From the NCBI GenBank assembly GCA_028284365.1, contig JANQRW010000042.1, forward strand, positions 1 through 64,000: 64,000 nucleotides of DNA, read 5' to 3'. This stretch comes from Marinicella sp. (GTDB lineage: Bacteria; Pseudomonadota; Gammaproteobacteria; Xanthomonadales; Marinicellaceae). A program made the position numbers and the translations under genes. Position 1 is the stretch's first letter. Each line of letters opens with the position of its first letter. Shown one piece after another: positions 26,041-34,940 of the stretch. Under the pieces are notes generated by a model. The model was not told where the DNA came from, searched no databases, and saw only the letters and a program-made list of their open reading frames with translations.

Positions 26041-26307
26041 ATGAAACCTGATTTAGACCGATACCTGCCATACATAGAAGACATTGAAATGTCTGATAAA
26101 CAAAAGCAGGAATTACTCGCATCTTTATGGACGGTCATGCAGGTTTTTGTGGATTTGGGTTTTGGCGTTGATGCCACTCAGAACGCCATCTTTGCCAAAC
26201 AAATAAGTGCTGGTAAAGAGTCTGCGGATTCTCTAAGATTCAAATTCAATCAAAAAGCACAAGTAAAGAAGAACACCAAGAAGAAAGGAGTGCGTTATGA
26301 GCCGTAA
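26041..26307 (+). CDS. Small protein coupled to the serine recombinase
   Basis: 88 residues, MKPDLDRYLPYIEDIEMSDKQKQELLASLWTVMQVFVDLGFG..., with AGAGG six bases before the ATG. The end overlaps the recombinase start by 11 bases. Small helical partners of this kind are common in front of large serine recombinases in mobile elements. The function is unknown; it may be a directionality or stability factor, which is conjecture. Confidence 0.55.
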   Translation: MKPDLDRYLPYIEDIEMSDKQKQELLASLWTVMQVFVDLGFGVDATQNAIFAKQISAGKESADSLRFKFNQKAQVKKNTKKKGVRYEP

Positions 26308-27931
26308 AAAAGCCGTGATCTATGCACGGGTATCCAGCACCAAGCAAATGGTTGATGGTGATGGGTTGAACTCTCAAGTAAGCAGGTGCGCTGAATATGC
26401 CAAGCGTAAGGGCTATGAAGTGGTTAAAACATTTAAAGACGATGTCTCTGGGGCTTTGACTACAAGACCTGCCATGAAAGCCATGTTGCAGTTTCTAAGG
26501 CGCAGAAGAAAAGACCCTCACATCGTCATCATTGATGATATCTCAAGGCTAGCAAGAAACATTGAAGCCCATCTGCAACTTCGGGCTGCCATTGGGGGAG
26601 CCAGTGGCGTACTGGAATCTCCTACGATGGAATTTGGGGATGACTCGGATTCATTGCTGGTTGAAAACCTGCTTGCCAGTGTGTCACAACACCAAAGACA
26701 AAAGAACGCTGAACAAACCAAAAACCGCATGATTGGTCGAACCATGAATGGTTATTGGGTGTTTCATGCCCCTTATGGCTACCGCTACCAAGCGGTTAAA
26801 GGTCATGGCAAGTTGTTGGTCAGAGATGAACCCTTGGCATCGGTCATTCAAGAAGCCCTTGAGGGTTATGCCTCAGGTCGTTTTGAAAGCCAAACAGAGG
26901 TCAAACGCTTTATGGAACAGCACAATGTCTTCCCCAAAACAGAAACGGGTGAGAATGTCAGGTATCAAAAGGTCAACAACATTCTGAAAAAGCCCATCTA
27001 TGCAGGATTGATTGAAGTACACAATTGGGGCGTTACGCTCCGTCAGGGGCATCATGAGGGCTTGATTAGCGTAGAGACCTATGAACGCATCCAAGAGCGA
27101 TTAACAGCCACTACCAAAGCACCTGCACGCAAAGACCTGTCTTTGGACTTTCCCTTAAGAGGTTTCATTACCTGTGATGACTGTAAAAAGCCATTAACAG
27201 CTTGCTGGTCAAAAGGTAAGACCAAAAGCTACCCTTATTACCTGTGCAACCAAAAGGGCTGTGTCAGCAAGGGTAAATCCATACCTAAACACAAATTGGA
27301 AGGTGAGTTTGATGAGTTGTTAAAAACCCTCGTACCTTCCAATGAAATTATTGAGGTATCGGCTGTGATGTTCAAAGATGCGTGGAACATGCGCATAGAG
27401 CAGGTCAAAGCCATTGCTGCTGACATGATGGTAAGCATCAAAAAGATTGATCAGAAGATCAAGCAATTGGTTGATCGGGTATTAACCTCGAAAAGCCAGA
27501 CAGTGGTCAATGCTTATGAGAATCAAATCAACGAACTGGAAAAGGAGCGTGAAATGATTAAGTTAAAACAAGAGAAGCAATCGAAACCAGAAAGGCCGTT
27601 TAGTGAGATGTTCGAACTCGCTATGGACTTCCTCTCAAACCCCCGTCAGCTCTGGGTTTCAGATAAAATCAATGACAAAAGAACGGTGTTAAAACTGACA
27701 TTTGGACACAAATTAGCCTACAACAGACAAACAGGCTATCGAACACCTAAAATGTCCTTACCTTTCAAGATGTTAAGGGATTTAAAAACCTTTGAAAAAG
27801 AAATGGTGCCGAGGGCGAGAATCGAACTCGCACTTCCGAAGAAACCGGATTTTGAATCCGGCGCGTCTACCAATTCCGCCACCCCGGCACAGGCGGTAAA
27901 GTATATAAGATTTTTATTTTATGGCAAGTGA
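26297..27931 (+). CDS. Large serine recombinase (integrase of the element)
   Basis: 544 residues as an open frame. The resolvase domain begins VIYARVSSTKQ with catalytic Ser13 and has IDDISRLARN (~75-85). A recombinase domain and a zinc ribbon, CDDCKKPLTACW...YYLCNQKGC (~295-325), follow, then a coiled coil (~365-440). This is the full large serine recombinase layout. The ribosome site AAGGAG precedes the ATG. The last ~43 codons (from MVPRARIELALP on) are the antisense of the tRNA-Leu gene and its promoter. The true C-terminus is therefore junction-dependent; the native protein should end near residue 500-510, or differently in the excised form. Confidence 0.88.
   Translation: MSRKKAVIYARVSSTKQMVDGDGLNSQVSRCAEYAKRKGYEVVKTFKDDVSGALTTRPAMKAMLQFLRRRRKDPHIVIIDDISRLARNIEAHLQLRAAIGGASGVLESPTMEFGDDSDSLLVENLLASVSQHQRQKNAEQTKNRMIGRTMNGYWVFHAPYGYRYQAVKGHGKLLVRDEPLASVIQEALEGYASGRFESQTEVKRFMEQHNVFPKTETGENVRYQKVNNILKKPIYAGLIEVHNWGVTLRQGHHEGLISVETYERIQERLTATTKAPARKDLSLDFPLRGFITCDDCKKPLTACWSKGKTKSYPYYLCNQKGCVSKGKSIPKHKLEGEFDELLKTLVPSNEIIEVSAVMFKDAWNMRIEQVKAIAADMMVSIKKIDQKIKQLVDRVLTSKSQTVVNAYENQINELEKEREMIKLKQEKQSKPERPFSEMFELAMDFLSNPRQLWVSDKINDKRTVLKLTFGHKLAYNRQTGYRTPKMSLPFKMLRDLKTFEKEMVPRARIELALPKKPDFESGASTNSATPAQAVKYIRFLFYGK
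27804..27888 (-). tRNA. tRNA-Leu (anticodon CAA)
   Basis: 85 bases with encoded CCA. On the minus strand the acceptor GCCGGGG pairs with CCTCGGC (one G-T). A D-arm with GGTAGACGC, an anticodon stem CCGGA-TTCAAAA-TCCGG giving anticodon CAA, a long class II variable arm and the GTTCGATTC T-loop are all present. The 3' end faces the recombinase gene, the usual orientation for a tRNA whose 3' end hosts an integration. Confidence 0.95.
27900..27927 (-). promoter_or_regulatory. Promoter of tRNA-Leu
   Basis: On the minus strand TTGCCA (27927-27922) and TATACT (27905-27900) are 16 bases apart, about 12 bases before the tRNA 5' end. The promoter lies wholly inside the readthrough tail of the recombinase frame. 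Confidence 0.6.
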
Positions 27932-28129
27932 TTTTTCAGAAAATTACAGCCGTTATGCGGCCTGCATCTCAATAATTTCTCATGTTGTGAATTATTTTGG
28001 TTAAATTTTCATTCATTAATAAGATCAGAATCTTTTTCCGTTTCAAATGTGTCGAAAAAGATTTGAAAAATAGTTTTTTGTCCGCAGTATATTCACTGAC
28101 TTAGATAAAGCAACTACGAGGAGTAAACC

Positions 28130-28444
28130 ATGCAAATTCAGGTTAATACTGACCATCATGTGAAAGGCGGTGATTTATTGAGACAGCACGTTGAAAACCT
28201 TTTAAATGATTCATTAAACAGTTTTAAAGATCAAGTGACCAGAGTGGAGGTTTACATCGCTGATGAAAACAGCCACAAAGGCGGTGAAGATGATTTGCGC
28301 TGTACCATGGAGGCTCGTATTCGTGGATTAAAACCAATTGCTGTTACCCATCATGCGGAGAATATCAATGTTGCTATTGATGGCGCGGCTGACAGAATTG
28401 CTCGATCGGTCAGGAAAACAGTAGAAAAGCGCCGTGAAACTTAG
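28130..28444 (+). CDS. HPF/RaiA-like ribosome-associated protein
   Basis: 104 residues. MQIQVNTDHHVKGGDLLRQHVENLL..., then VTRVEVYIADENSHKGGEDDLRCTMEARIRG and AENINVAIDGAADRIARSVRKT, follow the beta-alpha-beta pattern of the short ribosome hibernation family (PF02482). Such proteins bind the 30S decoding region in slow growth. A GAGGAG site precedes the ATG. It is the first chromosomal gene beyond the tRNA junction. Start and length are typical of short HPF proteins; whether it is HPF proper or a YfiA-like paralogue cannot be told. Confidence 0.75.
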   Translation: MQIQVNTDHHVKGGDLLRQHVENLLNDSLNSFKDQVTRVEVYIADENSHKGGEDDLRCTMEARIRGLKPIAVTHHAENINVAIDGAADRIARSVRKTVEKRRET

Positions 28445-28620
28445 GTTTCTTATAAGGTCAACCTGATCATCGGTTTGGTCAGAAGTGTCTTTCTATCAGG
28501 GTAGTAGTTTTTCCAGAATAATTGCTCTTATTTCCCCCTTTTATGTGGGTTATATAGGCACTACGACTTCATAGAAGGAAAGGTTGATTAGGAGCACAGA
28601 CCTAATAGCATTTCTTATTT

Positions 28621-28647
28621 AAAAAGCCAGTTTCAAACTGGCTTTTT
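28621..28647. terminator. Bidirectional terminator between the HPF-like gene and dps
   Basis: AAAAAGCCAGTTTCAAACTGGCTTTTT: a perfect stem with an A-tract on one side and a T-tract on the other, so it works in both directions. It lies between convergent genes. Confidence 0.85.
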
Positions 28648-28661
28648 AAATGTCTTGATTT

Positions 28662-29129
28662 TTAGCCCAGCAAAGAACGCAACATCCATGCATTTTTTTC
28701 ATGAAAGTCCATTCTCTGGGTCAACAAGTCAGCACTGACTTCATCGGTTTCTATGGCTTCAGTTTGCAATAATTCTCTGGCGTGTCTGATGATTACTTCA
28801 TGAGACTCCAACAGATTTTGTACCATCGATTCTGCACCAGGTACTTCGGTTTCTTCTTTGATGGCTGTGAGCTTGGCAAAAGCCTGATATGAACCTGGCG
28901 CAAATTCACCCAAAGCTCGTATCCGTTCAGCAACCACATCCACAGCAGTGGCTAACTCGGTGTATTGTTCTTCAAACAACGCATGTAAAGAAGTAAACAT
29001 CGGACCAGTTACATTCCAATGGTAGTTGTGGGTCTTTAAATACAAAGTGTAAGTATCGGCTAACAACCGACTCAAGCCGTCTACGATAATCGTCCTGTCT
29101 GTTGATTTAATACCTATGTTAATGCTCAT
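28662..29129 (-). CDS. dps: Dps-family ferritin-like protein
   Basis: 155 residues with the Dps core: LLADTYTLYLKTHNYHWNVTGPMFTSLHALFEEQYTEL. It carries the H, W, D/E positions of the intersubunit ferroxidase site (HNYHWN, and the E-E-x-Y-T-E block), followed by RALGEFAPGSYQAF. Dps dodecamers oxidise and store iron and protect DNA in starvation and oxidative stress. It has the usual length and is convergent with the HPF-like gene across a shared terminator. Confidence 0.9.
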   Translation of the reverse strand: MSINIGIKSTDRTIIVDGLSRLLADTYTLYLKTHNYHWNVTGPMFTSLHALFEEQYTELATAVDVVAERIRALGEFAPGSYQAFAKLTAIKEETEVPGAESMVQNLLESHEVIIRHARELLQTEAIETDEVSADLLTQRMDFHEKNAWMLRSLLG

Positions 29130-29248
29130 TTTAATCTCGTTTATATTTCAATTATGTCAATGATACTGGGCACAACAGTAGATGTAAATTTGAGTTTATT
29201 CATGATGGTAATCGAAAATATAGAACGAAATGGATATGACTGTTATTT

Positions 29249-31135
29249 TCAGTTAAAAGTGAGGTTTTTTGCTACTCTGAAGCCAAGTCTGGGGTCGGTG
29301 AAACCTGTGTCGGCTTTTAAGCGGTGGTGGGTGCGATACTCCTCATTGGCACTGCCCCAATTGCCTCCTCGAATCACCCGGTTTTCGCAACCCCGGTTAA
29401 CCCATGCTGAGCCGTCACCTGGTGCTCTGACGTATGAATCATGCCAACAATCATCTACCCATTCCATGACATTGCCACTTAAATCGTTCAAACCCATCAA
29501 GTTCTCGATAAAAGAGCCAATTGGTGCTGGTCCCCAATGCCCATCAGCATATTGGTTGAAACCTCCTCGCCAGCGAATTCGGCTTCTCTTGAATTTGTCT
29601 TTGGCGCCTGAAAAATTACCCCAAATTTGCTCTGGTTCATCATCACCCCAAGGATAAATGGTGTTTTTACCATCGGCTAAAACATATTCAAACTCGCTTT
29701 CTGAAAGTAAGCGGTAGTCTTCTCCGGTACTGGTTGCTAACCAACTTGAATAAGCTTTGGCATCTTCCCATGAGATGTGAATCACAGGCAAATCATCACT
29801 GGCTTTCTTGCCCAAGTAGTCATGACGCCAGTTGATGTTGTAACGTTGTTTAAATCGACCTGTGCCTTCATCATAAATTTTAGCGCGGTTTCTTTTTTCT
29901 GCTGTGGTGGTGTATCCTGTTGACTGTACGAACTGACGAAATTCGCCAACTGCTACTTCGTTCTTCGCTACCGCAAACCCATAATCAATTTCAACCAAAT
30001 GGCGAGGTCTTTGGTGCTTTGGTCCTGTTTGTGAACCCATATAAAACTCACCAATTGGCATGATCACCATAGTTGGGCCGGTTTGACCATTGGCTAATAA
30101 ATCGCTGAATTCTTGAGTGATTTCGTAGGGGCCATAGATTTTGGTTTTTTCAAATAGGGTTTTATAGCCGTTGAGTTGTGAGGTTGGAATATCCAGGTCT
30201 GTAAGGGCCTCAATCATGTTATTGGCACGGTTTAAATTTAAATTGTTAATGGCAAGGTAGAATTGTTGATCTAAATAAGTAAAACGGTTTTGTTTTTGAG
30301 TTTCCAGTTCGCTTATGGTCAGCAAGGTTATTGTGTGGGTGTTATCCAATTCTTGCATGATTTTTATTTGTTGTTCAGCAATAAAAAAATCCAGTTCTTG
30401 GGCGGCCCTTAAAGCTTTACTTTGTAGAGAGGTCAGGATTAGGTTCTTTATATCCAACATGGGTTGGTAATTAGAGTCAATTTTTAATGCATTTATGGCT
30501 GTGTGTACTGCATCTCGCCGATCGTCTTGGTACAGTGTTCCGGATTGCAGGTATTGTGCAGCTTCAGCGGTCATTCTTTCGAGGGTAGAGATGACGCTGA
30601 TTTGGGTGGTGTAATCAGCAATCTTAATATCATGTTCATCGATGGATTTTAATCTTGCGGTCAAGGCAGTGAGTGTCTTGGCATCATAGTTTCTGATGGC
30701 TTGATCGGCTTCTGCATACAAAGTAGCGTGAATGGTGGTTAACAGTTCATCCACTTCTGGCGTATCGACACCCAATTCTTTGGCATTGAGCAAGTAAACC
30801 AGGGTGTTTTGGTTATCAGGGAAGAAATCATGGCCTTGTTCATGTGCCAATTGAGCCAATTCAAGTAAATCATCAACGGTTAAATTATTTAACTCATATT
30901 CATCTTTATTGGATAACCATTCAGGAATCTCAACTTGATCTAGTACCGCTGGCGGTAAAACTTTAAGCTCAGGCTTTTCACTGACCACCAGCCCCGTTTC
31001 GGTGGGTTCTGTTATGGCTGATTGGGTTTGTGGGTGGGGAAAAATCTGATCATGTGTTCGCAAATAGTAAAGGCCATAAATGAGCACCATACCTAACAGC
31101 ATCATACTCGCTTCTTTGATGCTCATTAATTGCAT
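29249..31135 (-). CDS. FGE-sulfatase-domain protein with membrane anchor
   Basis: 628 residues. One N-terminal helix (~9-25) anchors a long helical region (~80-340) that includes TPR-like stretches. The C-terminal domain (~350-628) is a formylglycine-generating-enzyme/sulfatase-modifying fold: MVIMPIGEFYMGSQTG, PVIHISWEDAKAYSSWL, YRLLSESEFEYVLADG, YPWGDDEP, LSGNVMEWVDDCW and VIRGGNWGSANEEYR...GFRVA. In many bacteria such domains are not true FGEs and serve other oxidative or binding roles. The start overlaps the stop of the 5'-nucleotidase gene, so the two are co-translated. Confidence 0.8.
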   Translation of the reverse strand: MQLMSIKEASMMLLGMVLIYGLYYLRTHDQIFPHPQTQSAITEPTETGLVVSEKPELKVLPPAVLDQVEIPEWLSNKDEYELNNLTVDDLLELAQLAHEQGHDFFPDNQNTLVYLLNAKELGVDTPEVDELLTTIHATLYAEADQAIRNYDAKTLTALTARLKSIDEHDIKIADYTTQISVISTLERMTAEAAQYLQSGTLYQDDRRDAVHTAINALKIDSNYQPMLDIKNLILTSLQSKALRAAQELDFFIAEQQIKIMQELDNTHTITLLTISELETQKQNRFTYLDQQFYLAINNLNLNRANNMIEALTDLDIPTSQLNGYKTLFEKTKIYGPYEITQEFSDLLANGQTGPTMVIMPIGEFYMGSQTGPKHQRPRHLVEIDYGFAVAKNEVAVGEFRQFVQSTGYTTTAEKRNRAKIYDEGTGRFKQRYNINWRHDYLGKKASDDLPVIHISWEDAKAYSSWLATSTGEDYRLLSESEFEYVLADGKNTIYPWGDDEPEQIWGNFSGAKDKFKRSRIRWRGGFNQYADGHWGPAPIGSFIENLMGLNDLSGNVMEWVDDCWHDSYVRAPGDGSAWVNRGCENRVIRGGNWGSANEEYRTHHRLKADTGFTDPRLGFRVAKNLTFN

Positions 31136-32745
31136 TGGTCTCGGGTGGTGTTGCAGATTCTATAATCACGTGCCACGACTAAGCCGTCTGTTTGTTCTTT
31201 TAGGTGCTGGGTGAACAGGTTTTTGACTTCTGCGCCATTGGCGTCACAAGCAACCTGCATATCCTCGTTAATCATGAGGTAGCCATCGTGGTCGGTGTTA
31301 TCTGAAATCAGGTAATAGGGCACCACAGCGCGAATGGTGGGTTTGGTGTCTTGTGCGTAACCCTCGCCTTTAAGGTGAATGTGGTCAATCGACTCTGTTT
31401 CAGGGTTGTGGATATACGCCAGTCCTGAAACTTGTAACCAATGTCCATTCGCAGTCCAGCCAGAAATGCTGTGGGCTAAAATCTTTGGTAATAAACTGCG
31501 TTCAAATTCAATTAAGCGCAAATCGCTGGAGTAGGGAAACATTTCCTCTAAATGCTTAACCGTAATGGAAGAACTTGCGGGTATGTTTTGATTAAGACGA
31601 ATGGAGCCTGAATTAAGCAATGTGATGTCAGCATCACAGTTGGAAAATTCTTCAAGTGCTAAATCTGCAAGCAGGTTGCCTATATTGGTCTCAAAACGTC
31701 TTATCTCAGTCTCTTCCGCCATCAGTTTAACCTGGGTATGACCTAATTTTTTTGTTAAACAGTTATCGACAAGGTTCAAAGCCCGGCAATATTTAATGTC
31801 ATTTTCTAAACTGAGTTTCTCAGTTAAAGCAAGCATTGGTTTATCCTTTGGAAATGATTTATCCAAACTGATGATTTGTGGTTGTATGATAAACTCATCG
31901 TTTTCGAGTGTAACCTCAGCAACCACAGCTGTGGCAGCATCGGCGTCAGCTTTTAGAATCCATTTGCCATTAATTTGTTCTGTTTGTGCATAATGCTCAT
32001 GACCACCCAAAATAATGTCTGGCTTAAATTCTTCGGCCAGATTCATCATGGCAATGTCATCTTGTAACCAATGGTGAGTCAGGCCAATAACAAAGTCAGC
32101 TCCGGCGGCACGTAAGCGTGGGACGTATTCTTTGGCTGTGTTTTCATAGTCAGCGAAAGAGTCGATATAACCAGGTTTTACGATGTCTGTTGTGAATGAA
32201 AAAATACCAACATTTATATCACCAAACCGGTACATGATTTGATTGATGTTATTTTTTGCCTTAATGGTATCGGCTTTCCAGCTGATATTGCTGTCCAGCC
32301 ATGTGAATTCGGATTGTTGTAACAACTCATTCATCAATGGCACATGGTGCAGTCTGCCTTTGTCGAATTCATGGTTACCCCAGGTCACAACCATGTTTTC
32401 ATCGAACTCACCTAAGGCGCCATCCATCATATTTAATGACTCAATCATGGCTCTGCCACCATCTTGTTTGCTGATGAAAGAAGGGTGTAAAAAATCACCA
32501 GCATGCAAAAACAGGACATGTTCATATTTAGCTTCAACTTGTTTCCTCAGTTCTCGCACCCGAGCCAAGCCACCGGTATCGCCATTGTCGATGCCGTTGA
32601 TGCGGTAAACATCATTGATTGAAATGATCGCTAATTTGGTTGGTTTAGTGGTGTTGCTGTTGGTTGTTGTGGGTTTTTGGGTTGCATGTTGGCAGGCAGA
32701 GCATACAATGAGGCTTGCTAGACAAATTGTAATTCGAATTTTCAT
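31126..32745 (-). CDS. 5'-nucleotidase / metallophosphatase lipoprotein
   Basis: Start placed at the Met at 32745, giving a lipoprotein signal MKIRITICLASLIVCSAC with lipobox Cys; the ORF-track start is upstream inside rnd. A metallophosphoesterase domain (~35-310: ISINDVYRI, HAGDFLHPS, VTWGNHEFDKG, GLTHHW, GGHEHY) precedes the 5'-nucleotidase C-terminal domain (~335-510). It should hydrolyse nucleotides in the periplasm. The first metal motif is N-D-V-Y instead of D-x-H, a variant known in one branch of the family. It is divergent from rnd with start codons overlapping by two bases. Confidence 0.8.
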   Translation of the reverse strand: MKIRITICLASLIVCSACQHATQKPTTTNSNTTKPTKLAIISINDVYRINGIDNGDTGGLARVRELRKQVEAKYEHVLFLHAGDFLHPSFISKQDGGRAMIESLNMMDGALGEFDENMVVTWGNHEFDKGRLHHVPLMNELLQQSEFTWLDSNISWKADTIKAKNNINQIMYRFGDINVGIFSFTTDIVKPGYIDSFADYENTAKEYVPRLRAAGADFVIGLTHHWLQDDIAMMNLAEEFKPDIILGGHEHYAQTEQINGKWILKADADAATAVVAEVTLENDEFIIQPQIISLDKSFPKDKPMLALTEKLSLENDIKYCRALNLVDNCLTKKLGHTQVKLMAEETEIRRFETNIGNLLADLALEEFSNCDADITLLNSGSIRLNQNIPASSSITVKHLEEMFPYSSDLRLIEFERSLLPKILAHSISGWTANGHWLQVSGLAYIHNPETESIDHIHLKGEGYAQDTKPTIRAVVPYYLISDNTDHDGYLMINEDMQVACDANGAEVKNLFTQHLKEQTDGLVVARDYRICNTTRDQCN

Positions 32746-33799
32746 GAAACAAATTTTATCAAACTTTACCTGGATTGATGACATTGATGATACATTAAAT
32801 TTAGTGCAAAAGATCAGTACCAGCCAAGACTATGCCATTGATACTGAGTTTGAACGCAGTCGTACGTTTTACCTGAATCCTGCTTTGTTACAAATCAGTT
32901 GTGATGATCAAGTGTATTTGGTTGACATTGCGATACCCGAAATAGCCAAGTCTGTGTTGAAGTCTGTGAAAGGTTTGGTGTTACATTCGGGATCAGAAGA
33001 TCTGGAATTGTACTATCAAGTAACAGGTGATAAGCCGCACCGTGTTTATGATACTCAGGTTGCAGCAGCACTCAGTGGTTATGCATTGCACACTTCATAT
33101 TTGAATTTAGTGCAAGACATCATGGGTGTTGAATTGGATAAGGGCCTGAGTCGTTCTGATTGGTTGGCTCGGCCTTTAACTGATGCACAATTACAATACG
33201 CAGTTGAGGACATTGCTTATTTAGATGAGTTCAAATCAGTACTGACAAAAACCTTTACAGCCAAAGGTCTGGATGGCTTGTTTCAGGTTTTAATGGAGCA
33301 AATGATAAATCAGTTAGGCGAAGATCATCACGCAGAAAAATTGTTTCAGAAACTGGTTAAATCAGAGCATTTAAATCACCGAGAAGCTAAAAAATTATGG
33401 CTTATTCTCAATTGGCGAGATGAGGTGGCTAGAGCCAGAAACAAACCGCGAAACTGGATATTAAAACCAGATCAAATCATAGCTATTGTTAGAAAAGTGA
33501 ATGGTTTTGGTGACTTGTTTCAGCTGGGTTTGCATCCCAAATTTGTTAAACTCAATGGAGATGATTTACTAAAAGTTTTGCATGATGATCAGCACCCATG
33601 TTTGGCTGATTTACCTAAAGGTATTAAATTGAACTCTCAACAGGGAACACATTTGAGTGCAATGAAAGGGCGGTTGGCACAAGTTGTAAAACGTTATCAG
33701 ATTGAACCAGCCATGGTCATTAATACGCAAGGACTTAAGAAGCTGGCCTTTGAAGGTAAAGATTTGGATGATTTAGCTACTTGGCGGGCTTTGATTTGA
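32744..33799 (+). CDS. rnd: Ribonuclease D
   Basis: Start at the ATG at 32744 (MKQILSNFTWIDDID), about 351 residues; the ORF-track start adds a hydrophobic leader that is antisense to the lipoprotein signal. The DEDD exonuclease domain begins YAIDTEFERSRTFYLNPALLQI, with LHSGSEDLELYYQ, VYDTQVAAAL and YAVEDIAYL giving the four acidic residues. An HRDC domain (~210-285) follows. RNase D trims tRNA 3' ends. Length and domain order match the bacterial enzyme. No ribosome site is visible at this start. Confidence 0.88.
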   Translation: MKQILSNFTWIDDIDDTLNLVQKISTSQDYAIDTEFERSRTFYLNPALLQISCDDQVYLVDIAIPEIAKSVLKSVKGLVLHSGSEDLELYYQVTGDKPHRVYDTQVAAALSGYALHTSYLNLVQDIMGVELDKGLSRSDWLARPLTDAQLQYAVEDIAYLDEFKSVLTKTFTAKGLDGLFQVLMEQMINQLGEDHHAEKLFQKLVKSEHLNHREAKKLWLILNWRDEVARARNKPRNWILKPDQIIAIVRKVNGFGDLFQLGLHPKFVKLNGDDLLKVLHDDQHPCLADLPKGIKLNSQQGTHLSAMKGRLAQVVKRYQIEPAMVINTQGLKKLAFEGKDLDDLATWRALI

Positions 33800-33884
33800 T
33801 GAGAGATAAGTTGTAGGCTGCTATTTTTTAGCCAGGGTGGTGAAAATAACATCAGGGAAAAGCCTCTAACAGTTATGATTGGTT

Positions 33885-34454
33885 TTATTCCACACGTTTG
33901 CCATCACCATTGGGACAGGGTTTGAAGGCACAGTTTTTCTTTGGATCACGGCCCACAAAACTACCATCAGCACATTGTTTTACGTCTTGGGTACATTGCA
34001 TGGGTTGATCAGGTTTTGCTGTTAATGATTCACACAGGTAGAATTCACAATTGTTGCTGGGATTACGTTCAACACTGTGACCATCAGGACACATTTTTAA
34101 GTCTTTGGTACAAGCTGTCAGCACGTCACCGTGTTCCAATGCTTTTGCTTGATCTCCAGGGCAAGACTTGAACTCACAGTGATTGTTTTTATCACGTTCT
34201 ACAAAGCCACCATCAGCACATTGTTTAACATCTTCAGGACAGGCTGCTGATTCTGTTGGCTCAGGACATTCAAAGAAATTACATTGATTGTTAGGGTCAC
34301 GTGCAACCTCTTGTCCATCGGGGCATATTTTTAAATCTTTAGTACAAGCTTTAATCGTGTTTTCGACAACAGTTTCTTTACTGGTGTTTTCATTGGTGGG
34401 TTTTTGACAAGCCATTAAGCTGATGGCCATAAAGCCGAATAAAACAATTCTCAT
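33885..34454 (-). CDS. Cys-rich lipoprotein with four repeats
   Basis: 189 residues with lipobox ISLMAC (Cys16), then four copies of a ~30-residue repeat of pattern C-x2-D-[LV]-K-x-C-x-D-G-x2-V-x-R-x5-C-x-F-x2-C. Each copy has four Cys, probably two disulfides. The pattern resembles small metal- or protease-inhibitor-like knottins, but I do not recognise the family. It overlaps the end of the GNAT gene by four bases (ATGA). It is probably exposed on the outer membrane. Confidence 0.6.
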   Translation of the reverse strand: MRIVLFGFMAISLMACQKPTNENTSKETVVENTIKACTKDLKICPDGQEVARDPNNQCNFFECPEPTESAACPEDVKQCADGGFVERDKNNHCEFKSCPGDQAKALEHGDVLTACTKDLKMCPDGHSVERNPSNNCEFYLCESLTAKPDQPMQCTQDVKQCADGSFVGRDPKKNCAFKPCPNGDGKRVE

Positions 34455-34933
34455 AGTTTTTTTTCCCAGAACATGGCTGCGCCATTGTTATCATCCAGTT
34501 GGTACTGGTTAAAGCCATATTTTTCATAGGCTGCCTGTGCTATGGAATTGCCTTCCAGCACTTCTAAAGTGAGTTTACAACATTGTTTGTTTTTCGCAAT
34601 GGTTTCAACTTTGTCGAACATTTTGCGACTGATGCCCATGCGACGGTACTCACTGGCCACAACCACGTCATGAATGTTAACCAAAGGTCGGCATGCAAAA
34701 GTAGAAAACCCCTCAAAACAATTGGTTAAACCTGCTGGCTGGCCATCTACATAAGCAATTAAGCTGAAGGCATCATTGCGTTTGGCTAATTCGGAGACCA
34801 GGTTTTGTGCCGTATAATCGCTTAAGGCAACGCCACCGCCCATAGGGTCGGTGGCGTAACAATCTAACAACTCAATCATGTGCTTGGCATGTTGAGGATT
34901 GAGATAATCGACTTGTACAATTTCTACGGTCAT
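34451..34933 (-). CDS. GNAT-family N-acetyltransferase
   Basis: 160 residues. The acetyl-CoA binding motif reads VVASEYRRMGISRKMFDKVETIAKNKQCCKLTLEVLEGNSIAQAAYEKYGF (~92-142), with R-R-M-G-I-S in the place of Q/RxxGxG/A. Substrate is unknown. It sits between the BI-1 protein and the Cys-rich lipoprotein, overlapping the latter by four bases, so the three probably form one transcript. Confidence 0.8.
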   Translation of the reverse strand: MTVEIVQVDYLNPQHAKHMIELLDCYATDPMGGGVALSDYTAQNLVSELAKRNDAFSLIAYVDGQPAGLTNCFEGFSTFACRPLVNIHDVVVASEYRRMGISRKMFDKVETIAKNKQCCKLTLEVLEGNSIAQAAYEKYGFNQYQLDDNNGAAMFWEKKL

Positions 34934-34940
34934 CAGGTGT

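Noticed and set aside
1-27803. Left attachment repeat of tRNA-Leu
   Set aside because: I looked for a second copy of the tRNA 3' end in the left part and saw none, so the left boundary is probably outside the window.
27774-27931. Extra C-terminal domain of the recombinase
   Set aside because: The codons are the exact antisense of a canonical tRNA-Leu and its promoter, so they are readthrough and not a domain.
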